Origin: Chrysaora quinquecirrha
Taxonomy: Eukaryota > Cnidaria > Scyphozoa > Semaeostomeae > Pelagiidae
Direction: 5' to 3'
DNA: 64,000 nt
Assembly: GCA_014526335.1 (NCBI GenBank)
Contig: JACTAT010000006.1
Span: 5,182,415 to 5,246,414 of the forward strand
Shown one piece after another: positions 24,801 through 31,478 of the stretch (positions are counted from its first letter, which is position 1; each line of letters begins with the position of its first letter). The translations under genes and the position numbers were made by a program. The notes under the pieces are model-generated. The model worked only from the letters and a program-made list of their open reading frames with translations. It was not told the DNA's origin and ran no database searches.

Positions 24801-27428
24801 CGCAATTTCGAAGGCTTAAGCAATAAAAAACTTACCTAGGAGGGGAACTTATAGAGCGCTGTGTATCAGACATAAAAACCGGTCCAGTTCGAAACTTCTC
24901 CAGAAACGAGATGTAATTAATCGTGCTGTCTTTCTTTGCTCCAATCTAAAGTCAAAATATAAAATTAGTGTCGTATTTATAACAGAATTGAGTAACAATG
25001 TCTATTACTTTAGCTCATTAGACAATGTCGTGGATGGAGTGAAGGTTATCTATGATGCATTGCATGTGAACCACAAAAGAAAGCAAGGGCACTCCTTCCA
25101 ACGGCCAGAAAGATGGGAAAACAATAAAAATGGTCAAAAAACCACACTGAGCATGTTTTATGTTGTCTTAGACAACATGCAGGTCTGCTTAAAGGAGGGG
25201 GGCTTTGGGATTTCTCGGGTTGCGGGTTTGGCGATTTCGACCTCGAGTTTTCGGGTTTTTCCAAAAAATCGTGCGGGTTTTCGGGTCAATTATACAGGGT
25301 GGCCCAAAAAAAAGGGACCCCCTTAGGTAAATAATTTCTGTATAAATTTTCTCAAGGAGGAATTTTATCAAATTTATACCAGGTAATATTCAAGTCAAGT
25401 GCGCTATCGTGTAGAAATATGTTGGTGATAAGAGCTTCCATCTCGGCGCAATGGGACATTAAATTCATGATGTCCAAAAACCAGCTGTTTATATTCCATC
25501 ATTGACTACTGTACTACAATCGTGCGTGAAGGAGAATCGTTATCCCAAAGTAAAATTGTCACGACCACTAATGTATGGTCAGTCATATTAGTGAAGTGTT
25601 TTGAGCAGGATTGGGGACATTCTGAATATCATTTGACTGAAAGAATGAGTTATTGATTTTTCTGTTTTGTTGCGTAAGGATTACATAAGGGTATAAAGTT
25701 GCATATTTGAGATACTCCCTAATGTAGGCTGACAGGTCATGAAATTCCAACTTAAGAATAAAATTAATAAATTAACATTTGGTACACAGATGCATACTTA
25801 AATCATAAAACTGGGTGGCTGAATGTGTAAAACAATACCTTAAAGGTGGGTTGGTTTGTAAAATCTCGGGGAAACACCCCGTAAAATTGCAAGTACCCCC
25901 AAGTCTTCAGCCTCCCTTAGGGAGAACAGAAATTGATTGTCACGAAGGACGTATAGCATAGCTTTGGCACTTAGTGATGTTTCAAGCTTGATACTTGTTT
26001 ATGTCTTTACCTTTACTAGTAGATGATTGAACTGTTCATCAGATAGTTGCAAGCAAAAAGCATGAATGACTCTTCTAAAATCTCCTGCATTTACTGTGCA
26101 TGACTTCTGCAAGTCCAGAGTTTGAAATGCCTGAAACAAAAAAGCAGTACTACATCAACTAATGTTGGAAATTGACATCTGGGCCATTCAAATGTTGCAT
26201 AATGGTTGTAGAGAGACAGGGGTTCTTCAATCTTTTTAGAACTTTAATTTCTTACCTTATGTTTTCTATAGCTAAGCATCGCCTAGATGGAGGGTCAAAA
26301 TTGGAGAAAGTAGCATAATGATTATGAATGTTTGAATGTCCCTATGTATAATCTTAAGGTTGCACTATATTGAAATTGCTTGCACTTGACTTACATCCCT
26401 TATATCAGTGTATCGTCTTCTGATTTTTTCCCTTAGAATATTTTCAGCTTGAACAATGCCAACCACTCCGTCTGATGCAGAGGAACCTGAAAGAGAAAAA
26501 TTTTATAATATTCTAATGTTAATATTTGAAACTAATAAACACTCAACAAATAACTGCTTCTCTCACACTATATGAGAATTAAAAATTAGGATTGTATTAG
26601 GGCATTGGACCAATACTGTAACCAATAATGATATTCATACATTAGTCTATTGTTGATAATACAGTAACTTACAAAAAGGGCTTGCTCAACACTTCATGCA
26701 AGTTTATTGAAATCAAAATCAAAATTCAAAGACCAGTTTGTAGCAAAAACCAGGGCACTTCTCAAGCTCTAAAGGGGGCAGACATAAGATTCGGAAGAAG
26801 ATTGGGCACAGGGGCACAAGCCCCCAGCTCCTACTCAGTGGCACATCCAAGTCCAAAGTAGTTGGGGGGGTTTGGGGAAAAATTTCAAACCACACCCTTC
26901 AAAATCTCGCAAATGTGGGGAAATGCCCTTTTCTGCCCCCCATGAGTGTTACAACATTTTGGACATATCACAAGGACAATATTCTAGAAAAGTGAGGGTC
27001 CACACCCCTATTCCCCATTCCCCTCCTTGAGTACACCACTGCCTCAAAATTTAATGGTGAATTCTCCTGCCTGGCAGTAGCATGTAATGCACCCTGGTAT
27101 GATAGTTACCATTGTATCCAGTTTTGTCATAAGACTTTCTTGTGAATGACAAATTTAAGTCAGTATCAGATCTTGGAGATCTCTTTCTCAGAACGATTTC
27201 AGGGCTTGTGAAGGAGCGAGACATTGGTCTGCTGTTTGGTTCTTTTACAGATTCTCGTAATATTGGTGATATCATCTTCTTCTCTTTCTTTGGTGATTTT
27301 TGTTTGGAGTAACTTGACCATTCTCTGCTGGAGGGTTTTCTCTGTGTTTCTTCAACATCAACATCAGCAAGACTTGATTGCAGCCCACTGTAGCTTCCAA
27401 TTGTCGGACTCAATAATATGCTAGCCAT
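636..27428 (-). CDS. EFCAB6: EFCAB6-like multi-EF-hand protein, 23 coding exons placed, 3' end outside the window
   Basis: EFCAB6 is a long axonemal protein made of repeated EF-hand pairs, known as a DJ-1-binding protein and as a component inside ciliary doublet microtubules. Exons read on the minus strand: 27428-27110, 26486-26395, 26130-26011, 24945-24836, 23907-23850, 22362-22226, 20890-20772, 17499-17190, 16253-16135, 15483-15335, 14636-14526, 14045-13925, 13605-13435, 12641-12567, 12104-11944, 6028-5928, 5342-5267, 4746-4651, 3795-3737, 2796-2689, 2234-2147, 1380-1139, 851-636. Nearly all junctions are GT-AG with matching phase. The order of modules and linkers follows vertebrate EFCAB6 from its N terminus to about two thirds of its length. 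Two places do not join cleanly: one exon after 11944 was not found, and the 5' boundary of the 17190 exon is unresolved. The C-terminal modules lie left of base 1. Confidence 0.88.
1139..2234 (-). CDS. EFCAB6: EFCAB6 seventh EF-hand module (exons 2234-2147, 1380-1139)
   Basis: The first exon encodes a helix with [10 protein letters not shown]. The second holds the whole EF pair: loop [12 protein letters not shown], where Ala replaces the usual position-6 Gly, and a partner half ending in [10 protein letters not shown]. It finishes with the HPWLF linker also seen in module four. Junctions are in phase (CAA|GTGAGG; donor AGAA|GTAAGA). Confidence 0.87.
1405..1683. mobile_element. MITE of the CTGGCTAAACT group
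   Basis: Imperfect terminal inverted repeats CTGGCTAAACTAAGAGACAT and ATGTCTCCTAGTTTAGCCA bound about 280 bp with internal self-complementary blocks and CGCGCG patches. A partial relative lies at 35246-35375. No open frame. Confidence 0.7.
2344..2440. mobile_element. MITE fragment of the AAACGATCAAACATTGTT group
   Basis: The left part only, with CTAAACAATCAAACATTGTT and a TTGCTTGTCAATGTTTGAAC interior. Confidence 0.6.
2689..6028 (-). CDS. EFCAB6: EFCAB6 sixth module (exons 6028-5928, 5342-5267, 4746-4651, 3795-3737, 2796-2689)
   Basis: Five short exons join without a phase error. They encode a linker starting GVDI, a helix with [11 protein letters not shown], the complete loop [12 protein letters not shown], and a second half ending in [12 protein letters not shown]. 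The order and linker lengths parallel the vertebrate protein. The 101-base exon 6028-5928 is recognised mainly because it restores phase with its neighbour and matches the linker position, so it is slightly less certain. Confidence 0.83.
4071..4540. mobile_element. 470-bp non-autonomous DNA transposon with target duplication
   Basis: Inverted termini TAGCCTGATTACCAGACC and GGTCTGGTTATCAGGCTA bound the element. The direct repeat ACAACTAGG flanks it at 4062-4070 and 4541-4549. G/C homopolymer runs lie near both ends. There is no transposase frame. It sits in an EFCAB6 intron. Confidence 0.78.
5055..5126 (+). mobile_element. tRNA-like relic
   Basis: TATAGCTCAGTGG resembles a tRNA A box and GGCTCGAGTTCC a B box at normal spacing, without convincing stems. 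Probably a SINE or pseudo-tRNA remnant in an EFCAB6 intron. Confidence 0.4.
6063..6453. mobile_element. MITE-like repeat of the TATAAGAAACT group
   Basis: A T-rich left end with TATATAAGAAACT and a right end TTATTATAAAAAAAAAGAGTG bound AAGTTTCTTAG repeats. Same general design as the TACACGC elements. Similar fragments lie at about 60-176 and 43187-43275. Confidence 0.6.
6633..6850 (-). pseudogene. C-terminal fragment of a third copy of the type II membrane protein
   Basis: The stretch repeats the [13 protein letters not shown] segment and the following MTD/FTDELAP region of the intact gene almost exactly, immediately downstream of its stop codon. No upstream part of the copy is present. It shows that the locus went through several partial tandem duplications. 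Confidence 0.7.
6830..7912 (-). CDS. Intronless type II membrane protein, possibly glycosyltransferase-like, nested in an EFCAB6 intron
   Basis: A 360-residue open frame on the same strand as the host gene. Residues 1-5 are basic (MDLKRK) and residues 7-27 form one hydrophobic segment, followed by a lumenal-type domain with N-glycosylation sequons, the layout of Golgi type II enzymes. The conserved core includes [14 protein letters not shown], a Cys-containing GKGRYTCDE turn, [22 protein letters not shown] and [13 protein letters not shown]. The order (acidic 'QDI' strand, 'GTSDVF' strand, terminal 'NPC...H.H') resembles uncharacterised glycosyltransferase-like families, but I cannot name one. 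The last 25 residues differ from the neighbouring copy, so the C terminus may have been altered by rearrangement. No TATA box or poly(A) signal is clearly assignable. Confidence 0.6.
   Translation of the reverse strand: MDLKRKMVVVLAIVFCISIAYTTYWLSYKINCRFLPKSNETEKSLMSGENRGSDTKIEEYNNMKIISDKCTKQGLVKRSNTPSRKMSLVTNFVYLKDEDYSGKIFSEKGPERNASAIEFRMKEMVHVLSNNLNHLFIEKVHILVKDPKAAEYLRSLQLRNSDKAIVQVLNRDVYVKDQFEYAGKCLLDEIVAITHQDILFGEGWEKFNPGFFEGGQLLYVLTTHSAKSGFCAGKGRYTCDETYILYGTSDVFVFKVQERFSSYQLKQLENSTPNAHGMAEALVWLINKSNSHSLMPMNPCKVLFVHSHNCLSIHIRMTDQEPRMFGFPRFTDELAPYIRYRKKIKLSVFEGGQTKATATA
7985..8139. repeat. 155-bp direct repeat, left copy (partner 8881-9035)
   Basis: Bases 7985-8139 recur almost identically at 8881-9035, an offset of 896 bp. 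The repeat contains the C-terminal codons and stop of the second gene copy, so its right partner marks the tail of yet another, otherwise lost, copy. The interval equals one tandem duplication unit. Confidence 0.85.
8044..8881 (-). pseudogene. Second copy of the type II membrane protein, lacking its N terminus and frameshifted
   Basis: Three overlapping frames (8881-8501, 8555-8370, 8400-8044) together match the intact copy from its residue 97 onward at high identity. The N-terminal anchor is absent: similarity stops at 8881, where a 155-bp direct repeat begins. Two one-base deletions break the frame, one in a T run (six T instead of seven, near 8535) and one near 8435. The C terminus is longer and different from that of the intact copy. 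It is either a 5'-truncated pseudogene or a tandem duplicate whose frame is also hurt by homopolymer errors. Confidence 0.75.
8881..9035. repeat. 155-bp direct repeat, right copy
   Basis: This is the partner of 7985-8139. It abuts the 5' break of the second type II gene copy exactly. Confidence 0.85.
9105..9170. repeat. 10-bp tandem repeat (GGGAATCACG)
   Basis: Six imperfect units at the right side of the duplicated type II membrane protein locus. Confidence 0.85.
9206..9973. mobile_element. MITE bounded by TACACTC/GAGTGTA, interrupted by a second MITE
   Basis: The outer element begins TACACTCTTTTCTTTTTATA and ends with TATAAAAAAAGAGTGTA. Its interior has TAAGAACA-type repeats. At 9418 it is interrupted by an element with a different interior but related termini. 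Confidence 0.72.
9418..9825. mobile_element. MITE bounded by TACACGC/GCGTGTA, nested in another MITE
   Basis: Termini TACACGCTTTTTTTTTATAA and TTATAAAAAAAAGCGTGTA enclose about 408 bp with AAGGAACC and GGTTCCTTATA blocks. Related pieces are at 10854-11230 (inverted, right part lost) and 36530-36917. Confidence 0.8.
10465..10752. mobile_element. MITE of the AAACGATCAAACATTGTT group
   Basis: Ends read CCCTGCCAAAAGATCAAATA and GATCGTTTCGCCAGGGCCTT. The interior has the GTTTGACCGTTTGGCC-type block and repeated TTGACAAGCAA motifs shared by all members. About 290 bp, no open frame. Confidence 0.75.
10804..11230. mobile_element. Degraded TACACG-group MITEs
   Basis: One left end (TACACG at 10804) is interrupted after 50 bp by a second left end (TACACGC at 10854). 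From there the sequence is the reverse complement of the element at 9418-9825 down to about 11230, where it breaks off. Confidence 0.7.
11944..12104 (-). CDS. EFCAB6: EFCAB6 fifth module, first half
   Basis: This exon begins at a CATAG acceptor and ends at AAAGA|GTAAGT in phase 2. It encodes an entry helix and the complete loop [12 protein letters not shown]. The partner half expected next (an IxYxxFL segment of about 30 residues) was not found in the 5.9 kb down to 6028, a region full of mobile elements and the nested type II membrane protein copies. Confidence 0.85.
12222..12456. mobile_element. MITE of the AAACGATCAAACATTGTT group
   Basis: Left end GTCCCTGGCAAAACGATCAA, right end TTGTTTGGCCAGGGCCTAG, with the usual CTTGACAAGC interior. 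About 235 bp inside an EFCAB6 intron. Confidence 0.75.
12567..14045 (-). CDS. EFCAB6: EFCAB6 fourth EF-hand module (exons 14045-13925, 13605-13435, 12641-12567)
   Basis: The first loop is split across an intron: the exon ends in FDD and the next begins [10 protein letters not shown], giving a complete 12-residue calcium loop after splicing. The second loop, [12 protein letters not shown], keeps the ladder but has Gln where the bidentate Glu is expected. The last, 75-base exon encodes the GAHPWL linker. All phases match. Confidence 0.88.
14526..16253 (-). CDS. EFCAB6: EFCAB6 third EF-hand module (exons 16253-16135, 15483-15335, 14636-14526)
   Basis: The first exon ends in a charged helix (VEKKFREK). 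The second carries the complete loop [12 protein letters not shown] followed by a typical [12 protein letters not shown] helix. The third carries the partner half with [10 protein letters not shown], preceded by an RATHK stretch that parallels the KATTK stretch of vertebrate EFCAB6 at the same place. All three junctions are GT-AG and in phase. The second loop is degenerate, as in the other modules. Confidence 0.88.
15029..15264. mobile_element. MITE of the AAACGATCAAACATTGTT group
   Basis: Left end GGCCCTGGCCAAACGATCGA, right end TATCGTTTGCCGCGGCCTA. It lies in an EFCAB6 intron close to the exon at 15335. Confidence 0.75.
15744..16030. mobile_element. Possible MITE with G/C-run ends
   Basis: A run of about ten G with CCGGGG at the left and GCCCCCTCCTCGGG at the right bracket CATATGGGTGAGG-type sequence that is also found in the element at 4071-4540. 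No clear target duplication. Confidence 0.4.
16405..16497 (-). mobile_element. tRNA-like SINE head, minus strand
   Basis: The minus strand reads GCTGTGGCGTCGTGGTCTAA with an A-box-like segment and GGGGTTCGAGTCC as B box. A related, more decayed piece lies at 50400-50560 (also minus, with GTCGTGGTCTTATCCAGC). Confidence 0.5.
16895..17178. mobile_element. MITE of the AAACGATCAAACATTGTT group
   Basis: Left end GGCGCTGCCCAAACAATCAA, right end TTGATCGCTTGGCAAGGGCC. It ends 12 bp from the donor of the EFCAB6 exon at 17190. Confidence 0.72.
17190..17499 (-). CDS. EFCAB6: EFCAB6 linker exon, or alternative first exon
   Basis: An open stretch from ATG 17499 to donor CAT|GTAAGT at 17190 encodes a Ser/Lys-rich, low-complexity linker. 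It joins in phase to the next exon (16253), so its 3' boundary is firm. The 5' boundary is not: the upstream exon at 20772 ends in phase 1, and no acceptor in this frame supplies the matching two bases without a stop. Either a small exon lies between 17.5 and 20.8 kb, or this is an alternative first exon with its own promoter. The in-frame stop a few codons upstream (about 17535) limits how far it can extend. Confidence 0.65.
17500..20255. other. Long EFCAB6 intron segment without recognised content
   Basis: AT-rich sequence with a (GAAT)n tract. A short minus-strand stretch near 18835-18905 with [11 protein letters not shown] followed by AACAG|GTAAAA might be a decayed or alternative exon, but no matching acceptor or phase was found. 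Confidence 0.35.
19769..19803. repeat. (GAAT)n microsatellite
   Basis: A short tetramer array in the long intron between 17.5 and 20.8 kb. The rest of that intron, apart from the tRNA, shows no recognisable feature. Confidence 0.85.
20256..20327 (-). tRNA. tRNA-Pro (UGG)
   Basis: A 72-nt cloverleaf on the minus strand. The acceptor stem GGCTCAG/CTGAGCC is perfect with discriminator C, the anticodon stem TCTCGC/GCGAGA holds loop TTTGGGT with anticodon TGG, and the T arm CCGGG/CCCGG holds TTCGATT. Internal promoter boxes A and B are intact and there is no intron. It resembles eukaryotic tRNA-Pro strongly. It sits in an EFCAB6 intron on the same strand. Confidence 0.95.
20772..23907 (-). CDS. 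EFCAB6: EFCAB6 exons 5-7: second EF-hand pair
   Basis: Exons 23907-23850, 22362-22226 and 20890-20772 join in phase. The loop [12 protein letters not shown] is a complete calcium-binding EF loop (acidic or polar residues at 1, 3 and 5, Gly at 6, Ile at 8, Glu at 12). The partner half ends in [11 protein letters not shown] and has no ladder. The last exon ends in phase 1 at CATT|GTAAGT, followed by a glutamine-rich linker. Confidence 0.87.
21032..21294. mobile_element. MITE bounded by TACACTC/AAGTGTA (AAGCAAC subtype)
   Basis: Left TACACTCTTTTTTTAAATAA then GCAAC; right GTTGCTTATTGAAAAAAAAG then TGTA. About 263 bp in an EFCAB6 intron. Confidence 0.7.
23056..23424. mobile_element. 369-bp hAT-like MITE with 8-bp target duplication
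   Basis: The inverted termini CCCAGGGGGGTA and TACCCCCCTGGG are perfect. TTAAAACT is duplicated at 23048-23055 and 23425-23432. An 8-bp duplication is typical of the hAT superfamily. Inside are repeated CAATATTTGGGG blocks. Confidence 0.8.
24836..27428 (-). CDS. EFCAB6: EFCAB6 exons 1-4: N terminus and first EF-hand pair
   Basis: Exon 1 (27428-27110) starts at the only good ATG and encodes a Ser/Lys/Arg-rich, probably disordered N terminus. It ends at donor ATG|GTAACT in phase 1. Exons 2 to 4 (26486-26395, 26130-26011, 24945-24836) encode a helix with [11 protein letters not shown], a degenerate EF loop starting [12 protein letters not shown], and a second half ending in [10 protein letters not shown]. 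The spacing and the IxYxxFL signature match the first module of EFCAB6. The loop lacks the acidic ladder and the position-6 glycine, so this pair probably does not bind calcium. Confidence 0.85.
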
Positions 27429-28334
27429 TATAATCTACAATATTTCTTTCATTTCAAATGCACTGCAGACATTTATTTTTGCAATCTAAAATTTAAGAAA
27501 ATTTTTTGCATGTGATAATTGGAATGAAAAATCCTAGTCTAAAACCAAAACGCCAAAATTTTGTGCCCTCCTCCGCCTATTATTGATTGAATTAAAATGC
27601 TTCTAAACATATTTGACAAAAAATCCAGATGGAAGATCATACCGATTTTTAGTTGCATCCAGCTGGCTGAGTTCGAGCTGTATTAAAAGTCTCCAAAGCG
27701 CAAAAACTGTAAGAAATCCCAAATCAGAACGAATAAACACCGAAATGAGCAATCAGTGTTATCAATCGATATCGAGTGCCCATTTGTTACTATGGCAATA
27801 AATTCTGTTTCATATCGAGGCTCGCCCAGAACGCTCCGAAAGTTCCGATTTCCGCTCCCATTATCCGATACTGGCCCTTCGGTGCCTATTCATTTTCAGG
27901 AGCAGTGACTTCAATATTCTGCCATTCTCTTGTTCCAGGTTTGAAGCAACAACTTCATTTAGAAAGATCAATGTATTCATTGCATCAAAATTTAACATCA
28001 GAATTGAAGGAAAACAAAGACACTGGTTCTTAGATTTCTGAACACTACTTTTTTTTATACATACAGACTTTTTTGTTATTATAACTGAATAAATGTTTAT
28101 TGATAGCTTAACAAATGCTGTTTTTCCAAAGTTTCATGTTCTATTGACAATTCATGAACAACAGAGTAGTTCTCCTTTGTTGATTCAATACGGTTGACGA
28201 TAAACTAAGTCTTAAAAACAGAAGTGTTTCTCTGGTATTTTCCATGGCAAAACCATCAAAAGCAATATTCACCAGTTTGCCACAGTTATACAGATGTTTC
28301 TAGAAGAAATCCTAGTTAAAGACAATGAATGTCA
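27429..28334. other. Spacer between the EFCAB6 start and the CDC73 stop
   Basis: About 900 bp that should hold the EFCAB6 promoter and the CDC73 3' UTR. No convincing TATA box, CpG cluster or conserved open frame is visible; the short open frames here look accidental. Confidence 0.4.
28096..28101 (-). terminator. Candidate poly(A) signal of CDC73
   Basis: The minus strand reads AATAAA about 235 bases after the CDC73 stop codon, a plausible 3' UTR length. There is no long A tract downstream that would mark a recent retroposition. Confidence 0.4.
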
Positions 28335-29974
28335 TTAGAACCTTAGGTTTGGTTTGTTTTTCACCATAAACTTTTCCAAAACTTCCCAGAACTTCAAAAC
28401 ACAGGCTCTATCCATGTGTCTCCTGTTTCTGTTGATAGTCAAGATCTCAATATCCCATTTCTTGACATTCGGATCAACCTTCATATCATCAAACTTGATG
28501 TGAAAACCCTTTATTTTGGTTAAAATTTCAACTGGTGAGCCATCTTGTAACACTCCAGGCCAACCTTTGAATTGCCATAACGGACCTTGGACAAACACAG
28601 CTACAACCCTGTTCCAGTCATTCGGTGTCAATTTCAAAGGTTGATCAATCAATCTTATTGGTAACGTAACTGTCTGTAATTGTTGATTTATAGTGACATC
28701 CTTTTTACGCTGGACTAGGACCTCATTTTCCTTAATTGTCCCAAGTTTTTTCTTTTCCTCTGGGCTACAAAATTTGTAATCTTGTAACAAGTCTTTTGCA
28801 TTGAGTAATGTTATCAATGATGTTGTGCCAGCTGGGACAATAATGATTGGTGTTTTTGATTCCCTTTTTTGAGGCAGACCACTTTGTTTCTGCATGCTGG
28901 AGACACTTCTTGGTGATTTAGGTGGATAAGCAGGGCTTTGGCGTTGACTTTTTCCTTCTTTCACACTTTCAAGACTGAGGCCATGAAATGTTGCACTTGT
29001 ATCAATCTTGAAACCACCTTTGTCAATCTGGCTGCCAAATCTTTCTTGATCATAACGACTGTAAGATGCTGCTGGTGCAGGCTTTTTGATGACTTCAGGA
29101 ACTTCTTTCTTCTGAGTTTCCTGCTGTTGTTGCTTTTGTTGCCCTGCTTTTCCTTCTTCTCTTGCTTTGATTGACTGCAAAATAGCCAGGACATTTTTGA
29201 GAAACACCTTTCCAGTACTCTGAAGCACACTTGTTCTTGTTCTCAACAGTCGTTCCCTCATCACAATATCCTTCGTTACATCAGTCTCAATATCTGGAAT
29301 TGCAGTAAAGGCTGTTGGTGCCACTGGAGCTTGCTCTAGCATTCCTGATTCCAGCTCATCGTCTCCCTTGATTGTTCCTCTTTTTCTTGTGATGATCTTT
29401 CTTTTAATTTCGCAATTTTTTCCACAGACATAACAGTATTCAGCCCACCCTTGCCTTCTTTCCTGATCTTTTCTGTAGTCACAGCTCCTTCTTTCTTATC
29501 TTGCAATTTTAAGGCCAGCCATTCTTGGATGTCATAGCGAGCTTGTCCATCTTCAGCTCGGGCCTTCTTTGCTCCTTCAGAGGATCCTTCACCAGCAAGC
29601 GGCCTCTTCGCAGAAACACTCGATGTCCGCTGCACTGGCAACTCCAATGGAGCACTTTTGTCGATGCTTGCAGTCGTTTCTTTTTCTCCATTGAGATATG
29701 CAAGTAAATCTTTACGATCTGGAAAGCGAACAACTGGTACCTTGGCTGCTCCAGCTCTTTGGACGTAAATTGGATGTGAAAGATGGACGTTTTTCAAAAG
29801 AAACAACAGCGCTTCTAACGTGTAATATTCCTTTGGTGTTGTTCTGCAGATAACGTAATTTGTCTTCGCAGTCTTCAGGAAAGATACAGCATCAAAAGTT
29901 ATATGCTTTTCATCCTCTTGAATCTCCTTTTTACTGTTATTAAACTGGCGAAGTAAGGTAAGTGGATCCGCCAT
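28335..29974 (-). CDS. CDC73: CDC73 / parafibromin, intronless, with one frameshift
   Basis: CDC73 is a subunit of the PAF1 complex, which travels with RNA polymerase II. The N-terminal part (29974 to about 29405) starts MADPL and carries LSHPIYVQRA, the PDRKDLLAYLNGE motif and ASIDKSAPLE. The C-terminal part, ending at 28335, carries ILQSTGKVF, YDQERFG, TPIIIVPAGTTSLITLLNAK and the Ras-like domain with VFVQGPLWQFKGWP, ending in NLRF. The two parts lie in different frames. The switch falls at about 29397-29408 in an A-rich run, after KIAKLK, where one base appears to be missing. The joined length of about 545 residues is close to the family norm. The animal gene normally has many introns, so this is either a retrogene or an intron-loss lineage; everything else is intact, which argues against an old pseudogene. 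Confidence 0.9.
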
Positions 29975-30458
29975 GTTGAAGCAAAAACAAATCGAAATGT
30001 TGCGTTTGCGTTGCTTGCTGATCGCAAAAACGTGCTGTGGTGCTGAGAATAAAACTAGGCTCCCCGCGGGAAACCGCGTGACTTCAATTTCAATTTTAAT
30101 CTTAATTTTAGTTTCAATTCCAGTTTCAATTTCAATTTCAATTTCAAATAATTAAACACCCTTTACAGGATCTAGTAGATGACATAAAATTAGTATAATT
30201 TACAATATGCAATATTATGCAACATAAAAGTATAATAATAATTATGCAATGCTACAATTATATAACAGAAAATATTGACCATGGCTTAAGGATTATGACA
30301 AAAACTCGAAATGACCAATGAGAGCCTATGCGTAATTGCAAAATTTGCTGTTTTTCGCTTTTAATTTTTTCGTCATTTTTATGTTAATATTAAGGAGATA
30401 ATAACGCTGTTAGCATTATTACTATTACATTATTACTATTTTACTATCAAAGCAATCA
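29975..30458. promoter_or_regulatory. CDC73 upstream region with GC-rich patch and (TTTCAA)n microsatellite
   Basis: A short CG-rich patch with CCGCGGG near 30063-30069 lies about 90 bp upstream of the CDC73 start codon and may be the core promoter. It is followed by an imperfect hexamer tract (about 30078-30147). The rest, up to the retroelement target duplication, is AT-rich with nothing recognisable. Confidence 0.4.
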
Positions 30459-30470
30459 TGAATGACATTC
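30459..30470. repeat. Left target-site duplication of the Penelope-like element
   Basis: TGAATGACATTC is repeated exactly at 34825-34836, on the far side of the insertion. Both copies sit directly against element-specific sequence. Confidence 0.85.
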
Positions 30471-30496
30471 CACAAAAAAGACGACGATTTTTAAAT

Positions 30497-30539
30497 TGCA
30501 AGACATGTTTCGAACATACTATGTTCATCTTCAGTTACA
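30497..30539 (-). ncRNA. Hammerhead ribozyme motif, copy A
   Basis: Read on the minus strand: stem I strand TGTAA, then core CTGAAGA (fits CUGANGA), stem II GAACAT/ATGTTC with a three-base loop, GAAA, a very short stem III region CATG, the GTC cleavage site, and TTGCA closing stem I. All core elements are present. Hammerheads with a minimal stem III are known in the terminal repeats of Penelope-like elements. The palindrome ACATGT would let two molecules pair there. Confidence 0.85.
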
Positions 30540-30698
30540 TCATGAATGAAGCGAATTAAGTAAATACAAGAACTAAATAAAGCTATAATATATTGCATAA
30601 CCTAATAACACACGTGAGGTAAACAATTAAATCGGTAACTATAAAGGTAAATAAAATGTACAATCGGGAATAAGTAAATAGAAATGAAAAGAATAAAG

Positions 30699-31067
30699 TT
30701 AATTAAAAGAAAGATGCAAGTTATAATGAAAAAGCTGTTTGTTAAGCGTAGGTTTGTCCCAAGAGATGTGAAGCGCTTCCTTGATCTTAAGGGTGAAAGA
30801 GCTGTTAGCGCTGTCCAGAATGGAAAAACTATCCTCAGAGCAAAGAGGGCGACAAGAAGGCGATTCGTTTAAATGTTTAAAAATATGAGAGTTTTTGTCC
30901 GTGATCAAATGCTCTCGAATTCGTGTTGAAAGATGTCGAGAGGTTTCCCCGACATAAGATGCGGAACATCCGCCACAGAGAAATTTAGACAACACGGGCC
31001 CGAAAGCACCTGGGCACAGAATCTTTAACCCCGAACATAGAACGTAATTTAAAAGAATTAAAAACAA
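30699..31067 (-). pseudogene. GIY-YIG endonuclease domain of the Penelope-like element
   Basis: A 122-residue open segment ends at a natural stop. It contains a CGGC knuckle followed by SYVGETSRHLSTRIREHL, the GIY-YIG core with the YVG strand, the catalytic Arg region and the REH helix, then HLNESPSC and a CxxDSFSIL region. It is separated from the reverse transcriptase by broken frames (31068-31478). The same domain recurs in the partial copies at 33500-33712 and 34159-34565. Confidence 0.88.
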
Positions 31068-31478
31068 GTTTAATGTTTATATCTTTACAATATTTTTTAG
31101 TCAAGTACTTAATTTTACGCTGAGTTACAACCGAGAATCTACCAATGTATGGAAGTTTATAATAACAAACACGATTATTTTCATTTCCATTTACGTTGTG
31201 GTTATCGACATGGGGTGGGGATCTGACTTTATTTAAATAATTACGGATAACGTTGTTAATGAGATAAGTAGGGTAAAGATTTTATTTAAAATCAAGGTTA
31301 GTTGTTTAATGTCGTTATCAAAACCAAGCCAGCTGTTATTTATTTTATAAGCCCTATCGACAAGAGTACTAATTAAGCCTATTTTATATGAAAATGAAGT
31401 GAAACTAAAAAGTTAGTGAGCAAACCAGTGTAAGTATTTTTACGGTAAACTGAGGTTATTGGGGACTGCTGATTACCT

